Of a DNA stretch of 64,000 bases, positions 52,271 to 63,887 are shown piece after piece. This DNA is from Terriglobia bacterium (lineage in GTDB: Bacteria > Acidobacteriota > Terriglobia > Acidiferrales > UBA7541): positions 118,181 to 182,180 of the forward strand of contig JAIQGG010000005.1 in NCBI GenBank assembly GCA_020072785.1. Direction: 5' to 3'. The stretch's first letter is position 1. Every line of letters begins with the position of its first letter. The translations under genes were made by a program, and so were the position numbers. The notes beneath the pieces are model-generated. The model worked only from the letters and a program-made list of their open reading frames with translations, ran no database searches and had not been told where the DNA came from.

Positions 52271-52342
52271 GGCAATAATTATTAATTGGACTGATTCGCC
52301 CCTTCCCTCGCATTCTGGTAACGTCTTTGGCGTACTCCATCT

Positions 52343-52462
52343 ATGGTCGCCAGCGCGTACGAATCGAAGCCACGAGTGTCCGGCACAGCCGGGAGCGCGA
52401 TTCGTGTAGTCGTGCGAATTCGCCCCATTCCTGGAAGCGCGCGCGGAGACAGCGGCGGGTGA
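52343..52462 (+). CDS. Possible ilv leader peptide rich in Ile/Val codons
   Basis: A 39-codon frame lies between the promoter and ilvD. Codons 20-29 read Ile-Arg-Val-Val-Val-Arg-Ile-Arg-Pro-Ile, so six of ten are Ile or Val, the end products of the operon. The frame ends 34 bases before a strong hairpin. This is the arrangement of a translation-controlled attenuator. Against it: no good Shine-Dalgarno precedes the ATG, a GTG at codon 12 is an equally possible start, and chance frames are common in GC-rich DNA. Confidence 0.3.
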   Translation: MVASAYESKPRVSGTAGSAIRVVVRIRPIPGSARGDSGG

Positions 52463-52495
52463 TGGCAGCCTAGGAGAGAAATTCAAGCAAGACCC

Positions 52496-52527
52496 GGGGC
52501 CATCATCCAGAGCTGGATGATGGCCCC
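52496..52527 (+). terminator. Strong hairpin in the ilvD leader, possible attenuator
   Basis: GGGGCCATCATCCA (52496-52509) pairs perfectly with TGGATGATGGCCCC (52514-52527) over 14 bp around the loop GAGC. GCAAATTTTCGG follows, giving a short U-run five bases from the stem. It lies 50 bp before the ilvD start and its base (GGGGC) could alternatively pair with GCCCC at 52422-52426 in the leader frame. Confidence 0.5.
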
Positions 52528-52576
52528 GCAAATTTTCGGGGCCGCGCAGTTCGCCGCGAGCCATGAGGAGCGAGAA

Positions 52577-54322
52577 GTGAGCAATCCCCTACCCAGACCC
52601 CGGAGCAGCGCGCTGACCGACGGGGCGCACCGCGCCGCGGCGCGGGCCATGCTGCGAGCCACGGGTTTGCGCGACGAGGATCTTGCGCGGCCGCTCATCG
52701 GCATCGCGAACACGTGGACCGAGATCGGTCCCTGCAACTACCACTTGAAAGAACTTGCGGAGCACGTCAAGGCGGGCGTCCGGGCCGCGGGCGGCACCCC
52801 GCTGGAATTCAACACCGTATCCATTTCCGACGGCATCACCATGGGCAGCGAAGGGATGCGCACGTCGCTGGTGAGCCGCGAGGTGATCGCGGACTCGATC
52901 GAGCTGGTGACGCGCGGCAACCTGCTGGACGCGCTGGTAGTGCTGGTGGGCTGCGACAAAACGATTCCGGGCGGGGTGATGGCGCTGGCGCGGCTGGACA
53001 TTCCCGGGCTGATTCTCTACGGCGGATCCATCGCGCCGGGACAGTTTCACGAACGTCCGGTGACGATCCAGGACGTTTTCGAAGCGATCGGCGCGCATGC
53101 GCGAGGCGGCATGTCGGACGAGGATCTGCATGCCCTGGAGTGTTCCGCGTGCCCGGGCGCGGGAGCGTGCGGGGGACAGTTCACGGCCAACACCATGGCG
53201 CTGGTGTGCGAATTCCTGGGGATTGCGCCCATGGGGCTTTCGAGCATTCCGGCCACGAACAAAACCAAGGAGACGGCGGGGCACAAGGCGGGCGAGATGG
53301 TGATCGAGCTGCTGCGCCGCGACGTGCGGCCCAGCGCCATTATCACTCCGAAGTCACTGGAAAACGCGATTGCGGGGGTGGCCGCAACGGGCGGCTCGAC
53401 CAACGCCGTGCTGCATCTGCTGGCCATCGCCCAGGAAACGCAGCTGCCGCTGGTGATCGACGATTTCGACCGCATTAGCGCGCGTACACCGCTGCTGGCG
53501 GACCTCAAGCCGGGCGGGCGTTTTGTGGCCACAGACCTGTACGCAGCGGGCGGCACGGCGCTGGTGGCGCAGCGGCTGCGCCAGGCGGGTCTGCTGCACG
53601 GCGAATGCCTCACCGTGACGGGAAAGAGCATCGGAGAAGAAGCAGCCGCGGCGAAAGAGACACCGGGCCAGGAAGTGGTGCTCCCGGCGGCCAAGCCGAT
53701 CAAGCCCACGGGCGGGCTGGTGATTCTGAAGGGCAACCTTGCGCCGGAAGGCTGCGTGGTGAAAGTGGCGGGGCACAACATCCAGGAGTTCCGCGGGCCG
53801 GCGCGGGTGTTCGACAGCGAAGAAGCGTCGTTCGCGGCGCTGCAACAGGGCGGAATTCGCGCGGGCGACGTGGTGGTGATCCGCTACGAGGGACCGAACG
53901 GCGGACCCGGAATGCGCGAGATGCTGGCGGTGACCGCGGCGCTGGTGGGAGCGGGGCTGGGCGACAGCGTGGCGCTGCTTACCGACGGGCGCTTCTCCGG
54001 AGCGACGCACGGACTGATGGCCGGGCATGTGGCGCCGGAAGCGGCGACGGGCGGACCGATCGCGGCGCTGCGCGACGGGGACATGGTGGTGTTCGACATT
54101 CCGAAGCGGGCGTTGCGCGCCGAGGTTTCCGAAGACGAGCTGCGCGAGCGGCTGCGCAGCTGGACGCCGCCAGCGCCGCGCTATACCAGCGGAGTGATGG
54201 CGAAATACGCGCTGCTGGTCTCCTCCGCATCGCGCGGAGCGATCACCACGGTGCCTGCCGGGGTACGTTCCTTGTCCGCGCCGTCGCCTGCAACGACACC
54301 GCTTCCGGCGAGGACGATATGA
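52577..54322 (+). CDS. ilvD: Dihydroxy-acid dehydratase
   Basis: IlvD (581 aa) dehydrates 2,3-dihydroxy-3-methylbutanoate and its methylvalerate homologue to the 2-oxoacids of valine and isoleucine. The three Fe-S cluster cysteines are visible: GPCNYH (C53), GCDKTIPG and [16 protein letters not shown]. The GTG start is chosen because AGGAG lies 6 bases upstream; a longer frame beginning near 52517 would start inside the leader hairpin. The stop overlaps the ilvB start (ATGA). This operon order, ilvD-ilvB-ilvH-ilvC, gives the complete common pathway except the transaminase. Confidence 0.95.
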   Translation: MSNPLPRPRSSALTDGAHRAAARAMLRATGLRDEDLARPLIGIANTWTEIGPCNYHLKELAEHVKAGVRAAGGTPLEFNTVSISDGITMGSEGMRTSLVSREVIADSIELVTRGNLLDALVVLVGCDKTIPGGVMALARLDIPGLILYGGSIAPGQFHERPVTIQDVFEAIGAHARGGMSDEDLHALECSACPGAGACGGQFTANTMALVCEFLGIAPMGLSSIPATNKTKETAGHKAGEMVIELLRRDVRPSAIITPKSLENAIAGVAATGGSTNAVLHLLAIAQETQLPLVIDDFDRISARTPLLADLKPGGRFVATDLYAAGGTALVAQRLRQAGLLHGECLTVTGKSIGEEAAAAKETPGQEVVLPAAKPIKPTGGLVILKGNLAPEGCVVKVAGHNIQEFRGPARVFDSEEASFAALQQGGIRAGDVVVIRYEGPNGGPGMREMLAVTAALVGAGLGDSVALLTDGRFSGATHGLMAGHVAPEAATGGPIAALRDGDMVVFDIPKRALRAEVSEDELRERLRSWTPPAPRYTSGVMAKYALLVSSASRGAITTVPAGVRSLSAPSPATTPLPARTI

Positions 54323-56028
54323 AACGAACAGGCGCGGAAATTCTCTGTGAAACGCTGCACCGCCTGGGGGTGAAGGACATTTTCGGGTACCCCGGCGGAG
54401 CGATTCTGCCGACCTATGATGCGCTGGGCCGCTCGCCGCTGCACCACGTGCTGGTGCGGCACGAACAGGGTGCGACGCATATGGCCGACGGCTATGCGCG
54501 AGCGAGCGGAGGAGTGGGCGTGGCCATGGCCACGTCGGGCCCCGGAGCGACGAACATGGTCACGGGGATCGCCACGGCCATGCTGGATTCTTCGCCGGTG
54601 GTGTGCATCACCGGGCAGGTGAGCAGCAAGCTGCTGGGAAGCGATGCGTTTCAGGAGATCGACATCACGGGCATCACCATGCCCATCACCAAGCACAACT
54701 CGATTGTGTCGCGCGCGGAGGACATCGCGCGGACAGTGCGCGAAGCATTCGTCATCGCGGCGTCGGGCCGGCCGGGACCCGTGCTGGTGGACGTCACGAA
54801 AGACGCGCAGCAGGGGACATGCGAGCTGGACTGGGAGGCCGCCACACCGAAGCTGCCGCCGAAGCGGGTGCACCCGGCGTGCGAAGCGAGCGAATTTGCC
54901 CGGGCCGTGGAGATGCTGAACTCCGCGAAACGGCCGGTAATTCTGGCGGGACACGGGGTGCAGATTGCAGGCGCGGTGCGCGCACTGGAAGCATTCGTGC
55001 GCCGCGGACACTTCCCCGTGGCCATGACGCTGCTGGGGATCGGAACGTTTCCGGCCACCGATCCGTTGAATCTGGGGATGATGGGCATGCACGGGGAAGC
55101 CTGGGTGAACCGCGCGGTGCAGGAATCCGACCTGATCGTGGCCGTGGGGATGCGCTTCGACGACCGCGTCACCGGAGACCTGCGCACGTATGCGACGAGC
55201 GCCCGGAAGATTCACATCGAGATCGACCGCTCGGAGATCAACAAGAACGTGAAGGTCGACGCGGCGCTGGTGGGCGACGCGCGCGAACTGCTGGAGCAAC
55301 TGCTTCCCTGCCTGGAGCCGCGCGATCGCAGCGAATGGGTGGACTACATCCGCACGCTGAAGGGCCATTCCGCGGTGCGCGACATTCAGAGCCTGCCGGA
55401 CAGCGGGCATCTCTATGCGGCGCACGTGATCAACGATTTGTGGAAGGAAACGAAGGGGCGTGCGCTGGTGGTCAGCGACGTCGGGCAGCACCAGATGTGG
55501 GAGGCGCAGTATTACCACCACGACCGGCCGCGTTCGCTGATCACCTCGGGCGGTCTGGGGACGATGGGGTTTGCCCTGCCGGCGGCGATCGGGGCGAAAT
55601 TCGCGAAACCGGACGACGAGGTTTGGGTGGTGGTGGGCGACGGCGGGTTCCAGATGACCATGTGCGAACTGGCGACGATCGTGCAGGAGAAAATCAACGT
55701 CAAGATCGCCATCATCAACAACGGCTACCTGGGTATGGTGCGGCAGTGGCAGGAGTTTTTCTACGACAAGCGTTACGTGGCTACTCCGCTGGTGGCCCCG
55801 GATTTCTGCGCGCTGGCCAATGCCTTCGGAATCCGCAGCGAGAAGATCTGCACGCGCGGCGAAGTGCTTCCGGCGATCCGCAAGGCACGGGAAGCAGCAG
55901 AGACGGTTCTGCTGGACTTCCGGGTGGAACAGGAAGACGCGGTGTATCCGATGGTGCCGGCGGGCGCGGCGCTGCACGAAATGATCCGGCGACCGAACCC
56001 GCTGGTGGAAACCGCGACGGAGCCGTGA
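54319..56028 (+). CDS. ilvB: Acetolactate synthase large subunit
   Basis: Catalytic subunit (569 aa) of acetohydroxyacid synthase, which condenses pyruvate with pyruvate or 2-oxobutyrate. The signature [14 protein letters not shown] opens the chain; the ThDP-activating Glu is in [16 protein letters not shown]; the ThDP/Mg site is [14 protein letters not shown]...[17 protein letters not shown]. It overlaps ilvD by 4 bp and is followed 7 bp later by its regulatory subunit gene. Clearly the biosynthetic enzyme, unlike the ThDP enzyme at 19063-20769. Confidence 0.96.
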   Translation: MKRTGAEILCETLHRLGVKDIFGYPGGAILPTYDALGRSPLHHVLVRHEQGATHMADGYARASGGVGVAMATSGPGATNMVTGIATAMLDSSPVVCITGQVSSKLLGSDAFQEIDITGITMPITKHNSIVSRAEDIARTVREAFVIAASGRPGPVLVDVTKDAQQGTCELDWEAATPKLPPKRVHPACEASEFARAVEMLNSAKRPVILAGHGVQIAGAVRALEAFVRRGHFPVAMTLLGIGTFPATDPLNLGMMGMHGEAWVNRAVQESDLIVAVGMRFDDRVTGDLRTYATSARKIHIEIDRSEINKNVKVDAALVGDARELLEQLLPCLEPRDRSEWVDYIRTLKGHSAVRDIQSLPDSGHLYAAHVINDLWKETKGRALVVSDVGQHQMWEAQYYHHDRPRSLITSGGLGTMGFALPAAIGAKFAKPDDEVWVVVGDGGFQMTMCELATIVQEKINVKIAIINNGYLGMVRQWQEFFYDKRYVATPLVAPDFCALANAFGIRSEKICTRGEVLPAIRKAREAAETVLLDFRVEQEDAVYPMVPAGAALHEMIRRPNPLVETATEP

Positions 56029-57654
<1,626 letters not shown>

Positions 57655-57807
57655 GGCAATTAACGGGCTGCGGCGGCGGGCGGCGAATATGTCTCACGGC
57701 GTGGAGGCATCCCAGCCGGGCCGGATGCCGCCGCAACAGCGAACGGACTTCGGTGCAAAGTTCCACAGAGTTGACAGCAGCGACAATTTGGGCAATCCTC
57801 TGGCCGC

Positions 57808-58680
57808 ATGCCTAGAAACCCGGACGTTCCCAAGGAGCCGGCGCCCAACCTCGCCGAGCGCATCGCGCAGCTCAGCGCCAAGCGCCAGGAGATCATCCGC
57901 CCGATCCTGGAGCAGCCGCGCGATTATGTTCTGCTCAGCGTCCGGGCCATGGCCAAACACCTGAAGACGGACCCCGCGACGATCGTGCGCATCGTCCGCG
58001 GTCTGGGCTTTGGCAGCTACCGCGAATTTCAGCGCCACCTCCATAACCTCTCGATCGCTTTTGCCACGTCACTCGATACCATGCAGACCGCCGGCGGGAA
58101 GGATTCCAGCATTCCCGGCCATATCCGGGAATCGCTCGAGCAAGACCTGAAAAACCTGCAGGGACTCAAGAACAGCCTGGACACGCGGCGTTTGACGGCC
58201 GTGGCGAAGCGGTTGTATAAGGCGCGCCGGATCCTGCTGCTTGCCGGAGACCTGGCGACGACGCTGGCCTTTTTTTTCGATTACCAGGCGAGCGTTCTCG
58301 GCCTGCCGCTGTTTTCCGCGACCTCGCCGGGGCGCATCACGCATCTGGTGCGCAACGTGAGCAGCAAGGACGTGGTGATCGCCATCAGTTTCCGACGCGG
58401 GCTGCGGCAGACCGTGGAAGGACTGGAGCAGGCGCGCAGCTGCGGCGCGCACTGTATCGGCATCGCCGATACCTTCCTTTCTCCGCTGGCGCGTCACTGT
58501 GATGAGCTCTTCCTGGCGCCCGTCGAGTCGCCCTCGTTCGCGGCCTCTTATGTCGCTCCCATGGCCCTGCTCAACGCGCTGCTGGCCGCGTGCGGCGAAG
58601 TGCGCCGGCCCCGGACGCTGGCACTGATGAAGCAGGTGGCGGAGGAGCAGCGCAAAGGATTCCGCTGGTGGGCGTCCTAA
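57808..58680 (+). CDS. RpiR-family (HTH-SIS) transcriptional regulator
   Basis: Regulator (290 aa) with the N-terminal RpiR helix-turn-helix (LLSVRAMAKHLKTDPATIVRIVRGLGFGSYREFQRHL) and a C-terminal SIS sugar-phosphate-binding domain (RILLLAGDLATTLAFFFDYQASVLGLPL...SSKDVVIAISFRRGLRQTVEG). Such proteins sense phosphosugars, including MurNAc-6-phosphate (MurR). It lies upstream of the peptidoglycan/D-amino-acid fusion enzyme, so control of cell-wall recycling is an attractive inference, but no ligand is proven. No Shine-Dalgarno is obvious. Confidence 0.88.
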   Translation: MPRNPDVPKEPAPNLAERIAQLSAKRQEIIRPILEQPRDYVLLSVRAMAKHLKTDPATIVRIVRGLGFGSYREFQRHLHNLSIAFATSLDTMQTAGGKDSSIPGHIRESLEQDLKNLQGLKNSLDTRRLTAVAKRLYKARRILLLAGDLATTLAFFFDYQASVLGLPLFSATSPGRITHLVRNVSSKDVVIAISFRRGLRQTVEGLEQARSCGAHCIGIADTFLSPLARHCDELFLAPVESPSFAASYVAPMALLNALLAACGEVRRPRTLALMKQVAEEQRKGFRWWAS

Positions 58681-58851
58681 GAGGCCCGGCTATGCAACAC
58701 ACGTCTCAGAGGCTTCCCTGGCAGCAGGGATTCTTGACACAGCTTCCCGCACGAAATGGAAACCTCGCGAGCGAGCAGAATCTGGCTTCGTGAAAGAGAC
58801 ACCCGTCCTCATGCCTTCGTTAACGCCCTGAGTCCTCGGAGGAAGAACGCC

Positions 58852-61800
58852 ATGAAACGTACACGCCCGGTCCGGTCGTTACTGCGCTGCGGACTTCTCC
58901 TGGCCGCGGCCGCGGTTTGCCCGCACCCTGCATTGGCACAGAATTCCGCGTCCCCCGTAATGGCCGAGCGCATCCGGAAGATTATGGAGCGGCCGGAATT
59001 CGCGCACGCCAATTTCGGCATCGAATTCTACTCGCCGGAGACCGGTGAGGTGATCTATGCGCTGAACGAGCACAAGCTGTTCACGCCGGCTTCGACGACA
59101 AAGACGCTCACTGAAGGCGCGGTTCTGGCGAGTTTCGGCGCGGACTATCGCTTTCATACGCGGATTTACCGCACTGGCCCGGTGGATGGAAAGGGCCGGC
59201 TGAAGGGTGACTTGGTGCTGGTGGCCAGCGGCGATCCCAATCTTTCGAACCGCATCCGGCCGGACGGCACGCTGGCGTTCGAAGATGAGGACCACTCTTA
59301 CGGGGGTCCGGCCGTGGCGGGCGATCCGCTCGCGGTCATTCGGCAGCTCGCCAAAGATGTGGCCGCAAAGGGCATACGCCAGATTGAAGGGCACGTGCTG
59401 GTGGATGCGAGCCTGTTTCCGGACGGACCGCGTGAGGGCGGCACGGGCGTGGTCATCTCCTCGATCGTAGTCAACGACAACGTCATCGATTTGGTTGCCA
59501 GGCCCGGAGCCAAGGCCGGCGACGCGGTGATTTTGGAATCCACACCGCAGACTTCGTATGTCAAATTCGTGAATCAGCTGGCGACGTCCCCTGCAGGGAG
59601 CAAACCGGACCTGGAGGAGCCGGGTATCGTCACGAACGCGGACGGAACGGTGGTGGCGACGCTGCGAGGCAGCCTTCCGCAGGACGCGAAGCCGGTCACC
59701 GCGCCCTTCGCCGTGCCCGCCCCGACACAATTTGCGCAAACCGTGCTGAGCGAAGCGCTGGCCGCCGCGGGAGTTCAGGTGAAAGCGCCGGAAAAGGCCG
59801 CGGCACCGGACTTGGCGGGATATGCGAAGTTCTACGTTGCGGAAAATCAGGTGGCCGAGCACGTTTCCCTGCCGCTCGCCGAAGAGATCAAGGTCACGCT
59901 AAAGGTCAGTCAGAATCTGCACGCAGGGATGGGGCCGTATCTGCTGGGCGCCCTGGTGGCCAAAAACACAACCGACCCGCTACTCGCCGGTTTCGGCATC
60001 GAGCGCGAGTTTCTGCAAGCGGCAAAGCTGGATCTCTCTGGCGCGTCGCAGGGAGACGGCGCGGGCGGGGACTGGGCCGATCTTTTCAGCCCGGACTTCA
60101 TGTGCCGGTATCTGGCGTACTGGACGAGGCGTCCGGACTTCGATGTGTTTTTTAAAGCGCTGCCGGTGCTGGGCAGGGACGGCACGCTGGCGAAGATCCA
60201 GACGGACTCGCCGGCTGCCGGATACGTCCACGCGAAAACCGGCACCTATGACTCCGAAGACCGGCTTGGCGGGAAAATGATGCTCAACGCCAAGGGCCTG
60301 GCCGGCTACATCCTTACCAAGAACGGGCGGCGACTGATCTTCGCGGCGTACATCAATCACGTGCATCTGCCGCCGGATGCGGATGCGGATCAGAGAATTG
60401 CGGGACAGGCGCTGGGGGCGATCGCGGCGGCGGCCTACGACGCGCCGCTCGAGGCGGCCGCTCCCGTCTCCGCCGGCTACGACATCATCATCCGCAACGG
60501 ACACATTGTGGACGGTACGGGCAATCCCTGGTACGCGGCGGACGTGGCCATCCAGGGCGAGCGCATCGCAAAGATCGGCGACCTGAGCGGAGAAAAGGCC
60601 AAGCGGGAGATCGACGCCGCGGGGCGCACAGTCGCGCCGGGGTTCATCGATGTGCTCGGCCAGTCGGAGACTTCGCTGCTGCTCGACAAGCGCGCCATCA
60701 GCAAACTCGCGCAGGGTATCACCACGGAGATCACCGGAGAAGGCGGCTCGGCCGCGCCGCAGAACGAGAAAACGCTGGCTCCGCTTCAGCCCCTGCTCAC
60801 GCACTTCGGCCTCACCGTGGATTGGACCACGCTGGATGGCTATTTCCGCCGCCTCGAAAAGCAGGGTACGCCGCTCAATTTTGGCACCTACGTTGGTTCC
60901 GCGCAGGTGCGCGAGGCGGTCCTTGGCGACGACAACCGCGCGCCCACACCCGAAGAGTTGGAGCAGATGAAAGCGCTCGTCGAGCAGGCAATGAAGGACG
61001 GCGCGCTCGGCGTTTCGAGCGCGCTCATCTATCCGCCCAACATCTACGCCAAGACCGATGAGCTGATCGCCCTCGCCCAGGTGGCGGCGAAGTACGGAGG
61101 CCTCTACGCCACGCATATGCGCAGCGAAGGGGCCTCCGAAATGCAGGCCCTGGCGGAGGCCATGCGTATCGGGCGCGAGGCAAAGATCCCCGTCGAAATT
61201 TTCCATCTGAAAGTCAGCGGGAAGCCGCGCTGGGGCAACATGAAAAAGGTCGTTGCAGCCATCCAGGCGGCGCGCGATACCGGCCTGGACATTGCCGCCG
61301 ACATGTATCCTTATACCGCCGGCGCCACAGCGCTGGCCTCGGCCCTGCCGCCGTGGGCGGCCGACGGCGGCCCGCAGAAGCTCCTCGAGCGGTTGAAAGA
61401 TCCGGAGGTCCGCTTGCGCATTAAGAAGGAGCTGGCGAGCGATCATCCCGACTGGGAAAACCTGTTCTTCGACGTTGGAGGTGCTCGCGGAGTTCTGCTG
61501 GCTTCCGTGACGAACCCCGAACTAAAGAATTTCGAAGGCAAAACGCTTGCCGAGGTAGCCGGCGCGTGGAAGAAATCGCCCGCCGATACACTGATGGATT
61601 TCGTTCTCGCGGACAACGCGCAGACCGGCGCCATCTATTTCATGGCCAGTGAAGACGATTTAAGAACCGGCCTGCAGCAGCCGTGGACGAGCATCGGCCT
61701 GGATGTCAATGCCATGGCGCTGGACGGACCAACTTACGAACCGCACACGCACCCGCGCGCGTTCGGCTCCATGGCGCGCTTCCTGGGGCACTACGTCCGC

Positions 61801-62100
61801 GACGAACGCCTGTTTCCGCTTGAAACTGCGATCCGTAAGATCACTTCCCTGCCGGCGCAGCGGGAACACCTGACCGATCGCGGCCTGCTCCTGCCCGGCT
61901 ATTTCGCGGACATCACTGTGTTTGATCCCGCGACGATCATTGACCACGCGACCTACGCCAAACCCGATCAACCGGCAACAGGCGTAGATGTCGTTCTCGT
62001 GAACGGGCAGGTGGAATTTGATCATGGCAATCTCACGGGCGTTACCGCCGGCCGGATCCTGCGCGGCCGCGGCTACCAGCCGCCGGCTGCCTCAAAGTAA
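58852..62100 (+). CDS. Fusion of DacB/PBP4-type D-Ala-D-Ala carboxypeptidase and D-aminoacylase-like amidohydrolase
   Basis: An exported two-enzyme chain (1082 aa) with a Sec signal ending ...HPALAQ. Residues about 35-515 are a class C penicillin-binding protein (S13): S81-T-T-K84, S353-Q-N355 and K462-T-G464 are all in place, with the usual large insertion. Residues about 541-1080 match the N-acyl-D-amino-acid deacylase family (YDIIIRNGHIVDGTGNPWYAADVAIQGERI). H755 (YATHMRSEG) and H785 (IFHLK) fit two metal ligands, but the usual HxH is VLGQ (601-604) and the family's GNCG cysteine is absent (GEGGS, 629-633). The halves could act in series on D-amino acids from peptidoglycan. GGAGGAAGAAC fixes the start. 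Confidence 0.9.
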   Translation: MKRTRPVRSLLRCGLLLAAAAVCPHPALAQNSASPVMAERIRKIMERPEFAHANFGIEFYSPETGEVIYALNEHKLFTPASTTKTLTEGAVLASFGADYRFHTRIYRTGPVDGKGRLKGDLVLVASGDPNLSNRIRPDGTLAFEDEDHSYGGPAVAGDPLAVIRQLAKDVAAKGIRQIEGHVLVDASLFPDGPREGGTGVVISSIVVNDNVIDLVARPGAKAGDAVILESTPQTSYVKFVNQLATSPAGSKPDLEEPGIVTNADGTVVATLRGSLPQDAKPVTAPFAVPAPTQFAQTVLSEALAAAGVQVKAPEKAAAPDLAGYAKFYVAENQVAEHVSLPLAEEIKVTLKVSQNLHAGMGPYLLGALVAKNTTDPLLAGFGIEREFLQAAKLDLSGASQGDGAGGDWADLFSPDFMCRYLAYWTRRPDFDVFFKALPVLGRDGTLAKIQTDSPAAGYVHAKTGTYDSEDRLGGKMMLNAKGLAGYILTKNGRRLIFAAYINHVHLPPDADADQRIAGQALGAIAAAAYDAPLEAAAPVSAGYDIIIRNGHIVDGTGNPWYAADVAIQGERIAKIGDLSGEKAKREIDAAGRTVAPGFIDVLGQSETSLLLDKRAISKLAQGITTEITGEGGSAAPQNEKTLAPLQPLLTHFGLTVDWTTLDGYFRRLEKQGTPLNFGTYVGSAQVREAVLGDDNRAPTPEELEQMKALVEQAMKDGALGVSSALIYPPNIYAKTDELIALAQVAAKYGGLYATHMRSEGASEMQALAEAMRIGREAKIPVEIFHLKVSGKPRWGNMKKVVAAIQAARDTGLDIAADMYPYTAGATALASALPPWAADGGPQKLLERLKDPEVRLRIKKELASDHPDWENLFFDVGGARGVLLASVTNPELKNFEGKTLAEVAGAWKKSPADTLMDFVLADNAQTGAIYFMASEDDLRTGLQQPWTSIGLDVNAMALDGPTYEPHTHPRAFGSMARFLGHYVRDERLFPLETAIRKITSLPAQREHLTDRGLLLPGYFADITVFDPATIIDHATYAKPDQPATGVDVVLVNGQVEFDHGNLTGVTAGRILRGRGYQPPAASK

Positions 62101-62241
62101 AAGTTCGGTGGAGACACCATACAAGTGCTGGCGGAGGCGAGCCATATCGTGCTTCTACGGTATATCGTGTAGAGGCATAGCAAGAAGCCCGTCTCCATAG
62201 GACTCCTGCAACGGCCGGAACGATATCCCCCTGGTTCGAAA

Positions 62242-62269
62242 TTGACATCTTCTTATCTAGGGGTATCTT
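62242..62269 (+). promoter_or_regulatory. Promoter of the lipoprotein gene
   Basis: TTGACA (62242-62247) and TATCTT (62264-62269), 16 bp apart, lie 52 bp upstream of the lipoprotein start. Good -35, acceptable -10. Confidence 0.5.
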
Positions 62270-62320
62270 TGAGAGTGTGCCCGCGTTTCGATACTCGGAC
62301 CGGGCAGGAGGTACTTCGTC

Positions 62321-62998
62321 ATGCGCCGCAAACTTTTTTCGATTATTGCCAGCATCAGCCTATTGGCGTTTCTTGCCGGGTGCAAAACGCTCAGCCCCGA
62401 ACAGGCCGAAAAGACAAGTCCCGAGGAAGGCAAAAGCGCCGGAAAGGGCGCTGCCAAAACAGCTGCTGTCCCCACTATGAGGACCATCGTCGTTCCCGAA
62501 GGAACGGAAATTTCCGTCGTTCTCGACCAGACCATCGGTTCGAAAACCAGCCAGGCTGGCCAGCGATTTGACGCCTCCGTAGCCGACGCGATTGAAGTGG
62601 AAGGCAAGATCGTTATCCCCAAAGGAGCCCACGCCGAAGGGGTGATCCGCGACGCCAAGCCTGCCGGCCGATTCAAGGGCGGGGCCGTGCTCGCGCTGGC
62701 TCTGACGTCCATCACCGTCGGTGGCCAGTCCTACGAAATTGAGGCCTCCGCGCCGACTCTGACCAGCAAAGGAAAAGGCAAGCGCACAGCCGTAATAGTC
62801 GGCGGCGGGGCGGGCGCCGGAGCTGCGATCGGGGCACTGGCGGGCGGTGGTAAAGGCGCTGCCATCGGTGCCGCTGTTGGCGCCGCAGCGGGTACGGGAG
62901 GAGCGGCCTTCACCGGCAATCGCGACATCACCCTGCAGGCTGAAACCGGCCTGACATTCAATCTGCTGAAGCCGCTAGAACTGAAGGAAAAGCGCTAG
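62321..62998 (+). CDS. Lipoprotein with glycine-zipper tail
   Basis: A 225-residue lipoprotein: the lipobox LAFLAGC places the acylated Cys at 21. A charged linker (about 22-50) is followed by a beta-rich domain ([33 protein letters not shown]...[13 protein letters not shown] type), which resembles TrbI/VirB10-like or other pilot folds only loosely. A Gly/Ala-rich zipper segment (about 150-198: [17 protein letters not shown]...) may insert in a membrane. CAGGAGG precedes the ATG. Function unknown; stress-type outer-membrane lipoproteins often look like this. Confidence 0.75.
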   Translation: MRRKLFSIIASISLLAFLAGCKTLSPEQAEKTSPEEGKSAGKGAAKTAAVPTMRTIVVPEGTEISVVLDQTIGSKTSQAGQRFDASVADAIEVEGKIVIPKGAHAEGVIRDAKPAGRFKGGAVLALALTSITVGGQSYEIEASAPTLTSKGKGKRTAVIVGGGAGAGAAIGALAGGGKGAAIGAAVGAAAGTGGAAFTGNRDITLQAETGLTFNLLKPLELKEKR

Positions 62999-63030
62999 GC
63001 AGTACGACGGCAACTTTTCGGAGTGATTCT

Positions 63031-63795
63031 CTGCTGACCAAACAGACTGCACTCATCACCGGCGCTGGCAGCGCCGGTGGCATCGGTTTTGCCGTTGCCC
63101 GCCGGCTGCATGCCTCCGGTATCCGCGTGGCCATCACCTCGACGACGGAGCGCATCCATGCGCGCGCTCGCGAACTCGACCCCGGCGGGAAAACCGTGCT
63201 CTCCTTCGTCGCTGACCTCACCGTCGAGGCCGAAGCGCAGGGCCTGGTTGAATCGGTCCTCGAGCGCGCCGGGCAGCTCCACATCCTCGTTAATAACGCG
63301 GGCATGGTGCAGACCGGCGAAGAGATGCTGAGCAAGCCGCTGCGCGACCTCACCTACTCCGAGTGGCGGCGACAGATCGCCATTACGCTGGATACCGCTT
63401 TTCTCATGACCCGCGCGGTTCTGCCGGCGATGACCAAGAGCAAGTACGGGCGCATCGTGAACGTCTCTTCGGTCACCGGGCCCATGGTGAGCAACATCGG
63501 CTCTTCAGCCTATGGAGCGGCCAAGGCCGGGCTCGATGGCATGATGCGCGCGGTGGCCCTGGAAACCGGGCGCGACGGCATCACCATCAATTCCGTGGCG
63601 CCGGGCTGGGTGGCCACGGCTTCGACCACGGAGGAAGAGCGCGTCGCGGCCCTGCACACACCACTGGGGCGCGCGGCCACGCCGGACGAAGTTGCCGCAG
63701 CGGTCTGCTTTCTGGCCACGCCGGACGCTTCATACATTACCGGTCAGGTTCTGGTGGTGGATGGGGGGAATATTCTGCAGGAGACCAAGGGATAG
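63031..63795 (+). CDS. Short-chain dehydrogenase/reductase with probable CTG start
   Basis: SDR-family NAD(P)-dependent oxidoreductase (254 aa if started at 63031). The cofactor motif TGAGSAGGIGFAVA lies at the N-terminus, NNAG is in HILVNNAGMV, the catalytic Ser is in VNVSSVTG, and Tyr-x3-Lys is YGAAKAG. The C-terminal GQVLVVDGG is family-typical. The first in-frame GTG or ATG (63127) would remove the whole cofactor motif, so the gene must start upstream. The only candidates after CGGAG (63019-63023) are CTG codons at 63031 and 63034. Chemistry could be FabG-like or sugar/alcohol oxidation. Confidence 0.85.
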   Translation: MLTKQTALITGAGSAGGIGFAVARRLHASGIRVAITSTTERIHARARELDPGGKTVLSFVADLTVEAEAQGLVESVLERAGQLHILVNNAGMVQTGEEMLSKPLRDLTYSEWRRQIAITLDTAFLMTRAVLPAMTKSKYGRIVNVSSVTGPMVSNIGSSAYGAAKAGLDGMMRAVALETGRDGITINSVAPGWVATASTTEEERVAALHTPLGRAATPDEVAAAVCFLATPDASYITGQVLVVDGGNILQETKG

Positions 63796-63826
63796 AAAAA
63801 AGAAGGGCGGACCGAGGCCCGCCCTT
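63796..63826 (-). terminator. Intrinsic terminator for the minus-strand gene at the right edge
   Basis: AAGGGCGG (63803-63810) pairs with CCGCCCTT (63819-63826) around an 8-base loop. On the minus strand the stem is followed by CTTTTTTC (63802-63795), a good U-run. It also lies just after the SDR stop codon and may work both ways. Confidence 0.7.
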
Positions 63827-63846
63827 ACCCAGTAAATTCTCTCATT

Positions 63847-63878
63847 CCAAGCGAAGCGAGGAATCTCTCTTCGCTTGG
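63847..63878. terminator. Second hairpin between the convergent SDR and right-edge genes
   Basis: CCAAGCGAAG (63847-63856) pairs perfectly with CTTCGCTTGG (63869-63878) over 10 bp with a 12-base loop. It starts about 10 bases after the stop of the right-edge gene on the minus strand. No U-run follows; possibly a 3' stabiliser upstream of the true terminator. Confidence 0.45.
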
Positions 63879-63887
63879 CGATGCGTT

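Noticed and set aside
52277..52576. T-box or amino-acid riboswitch in the ilvD leader.
   Set aside because: No T-box core sequence or tRNA-binding bulge pattern was seen. The Val/Ile leader frame is a better, though still weak, explanation.
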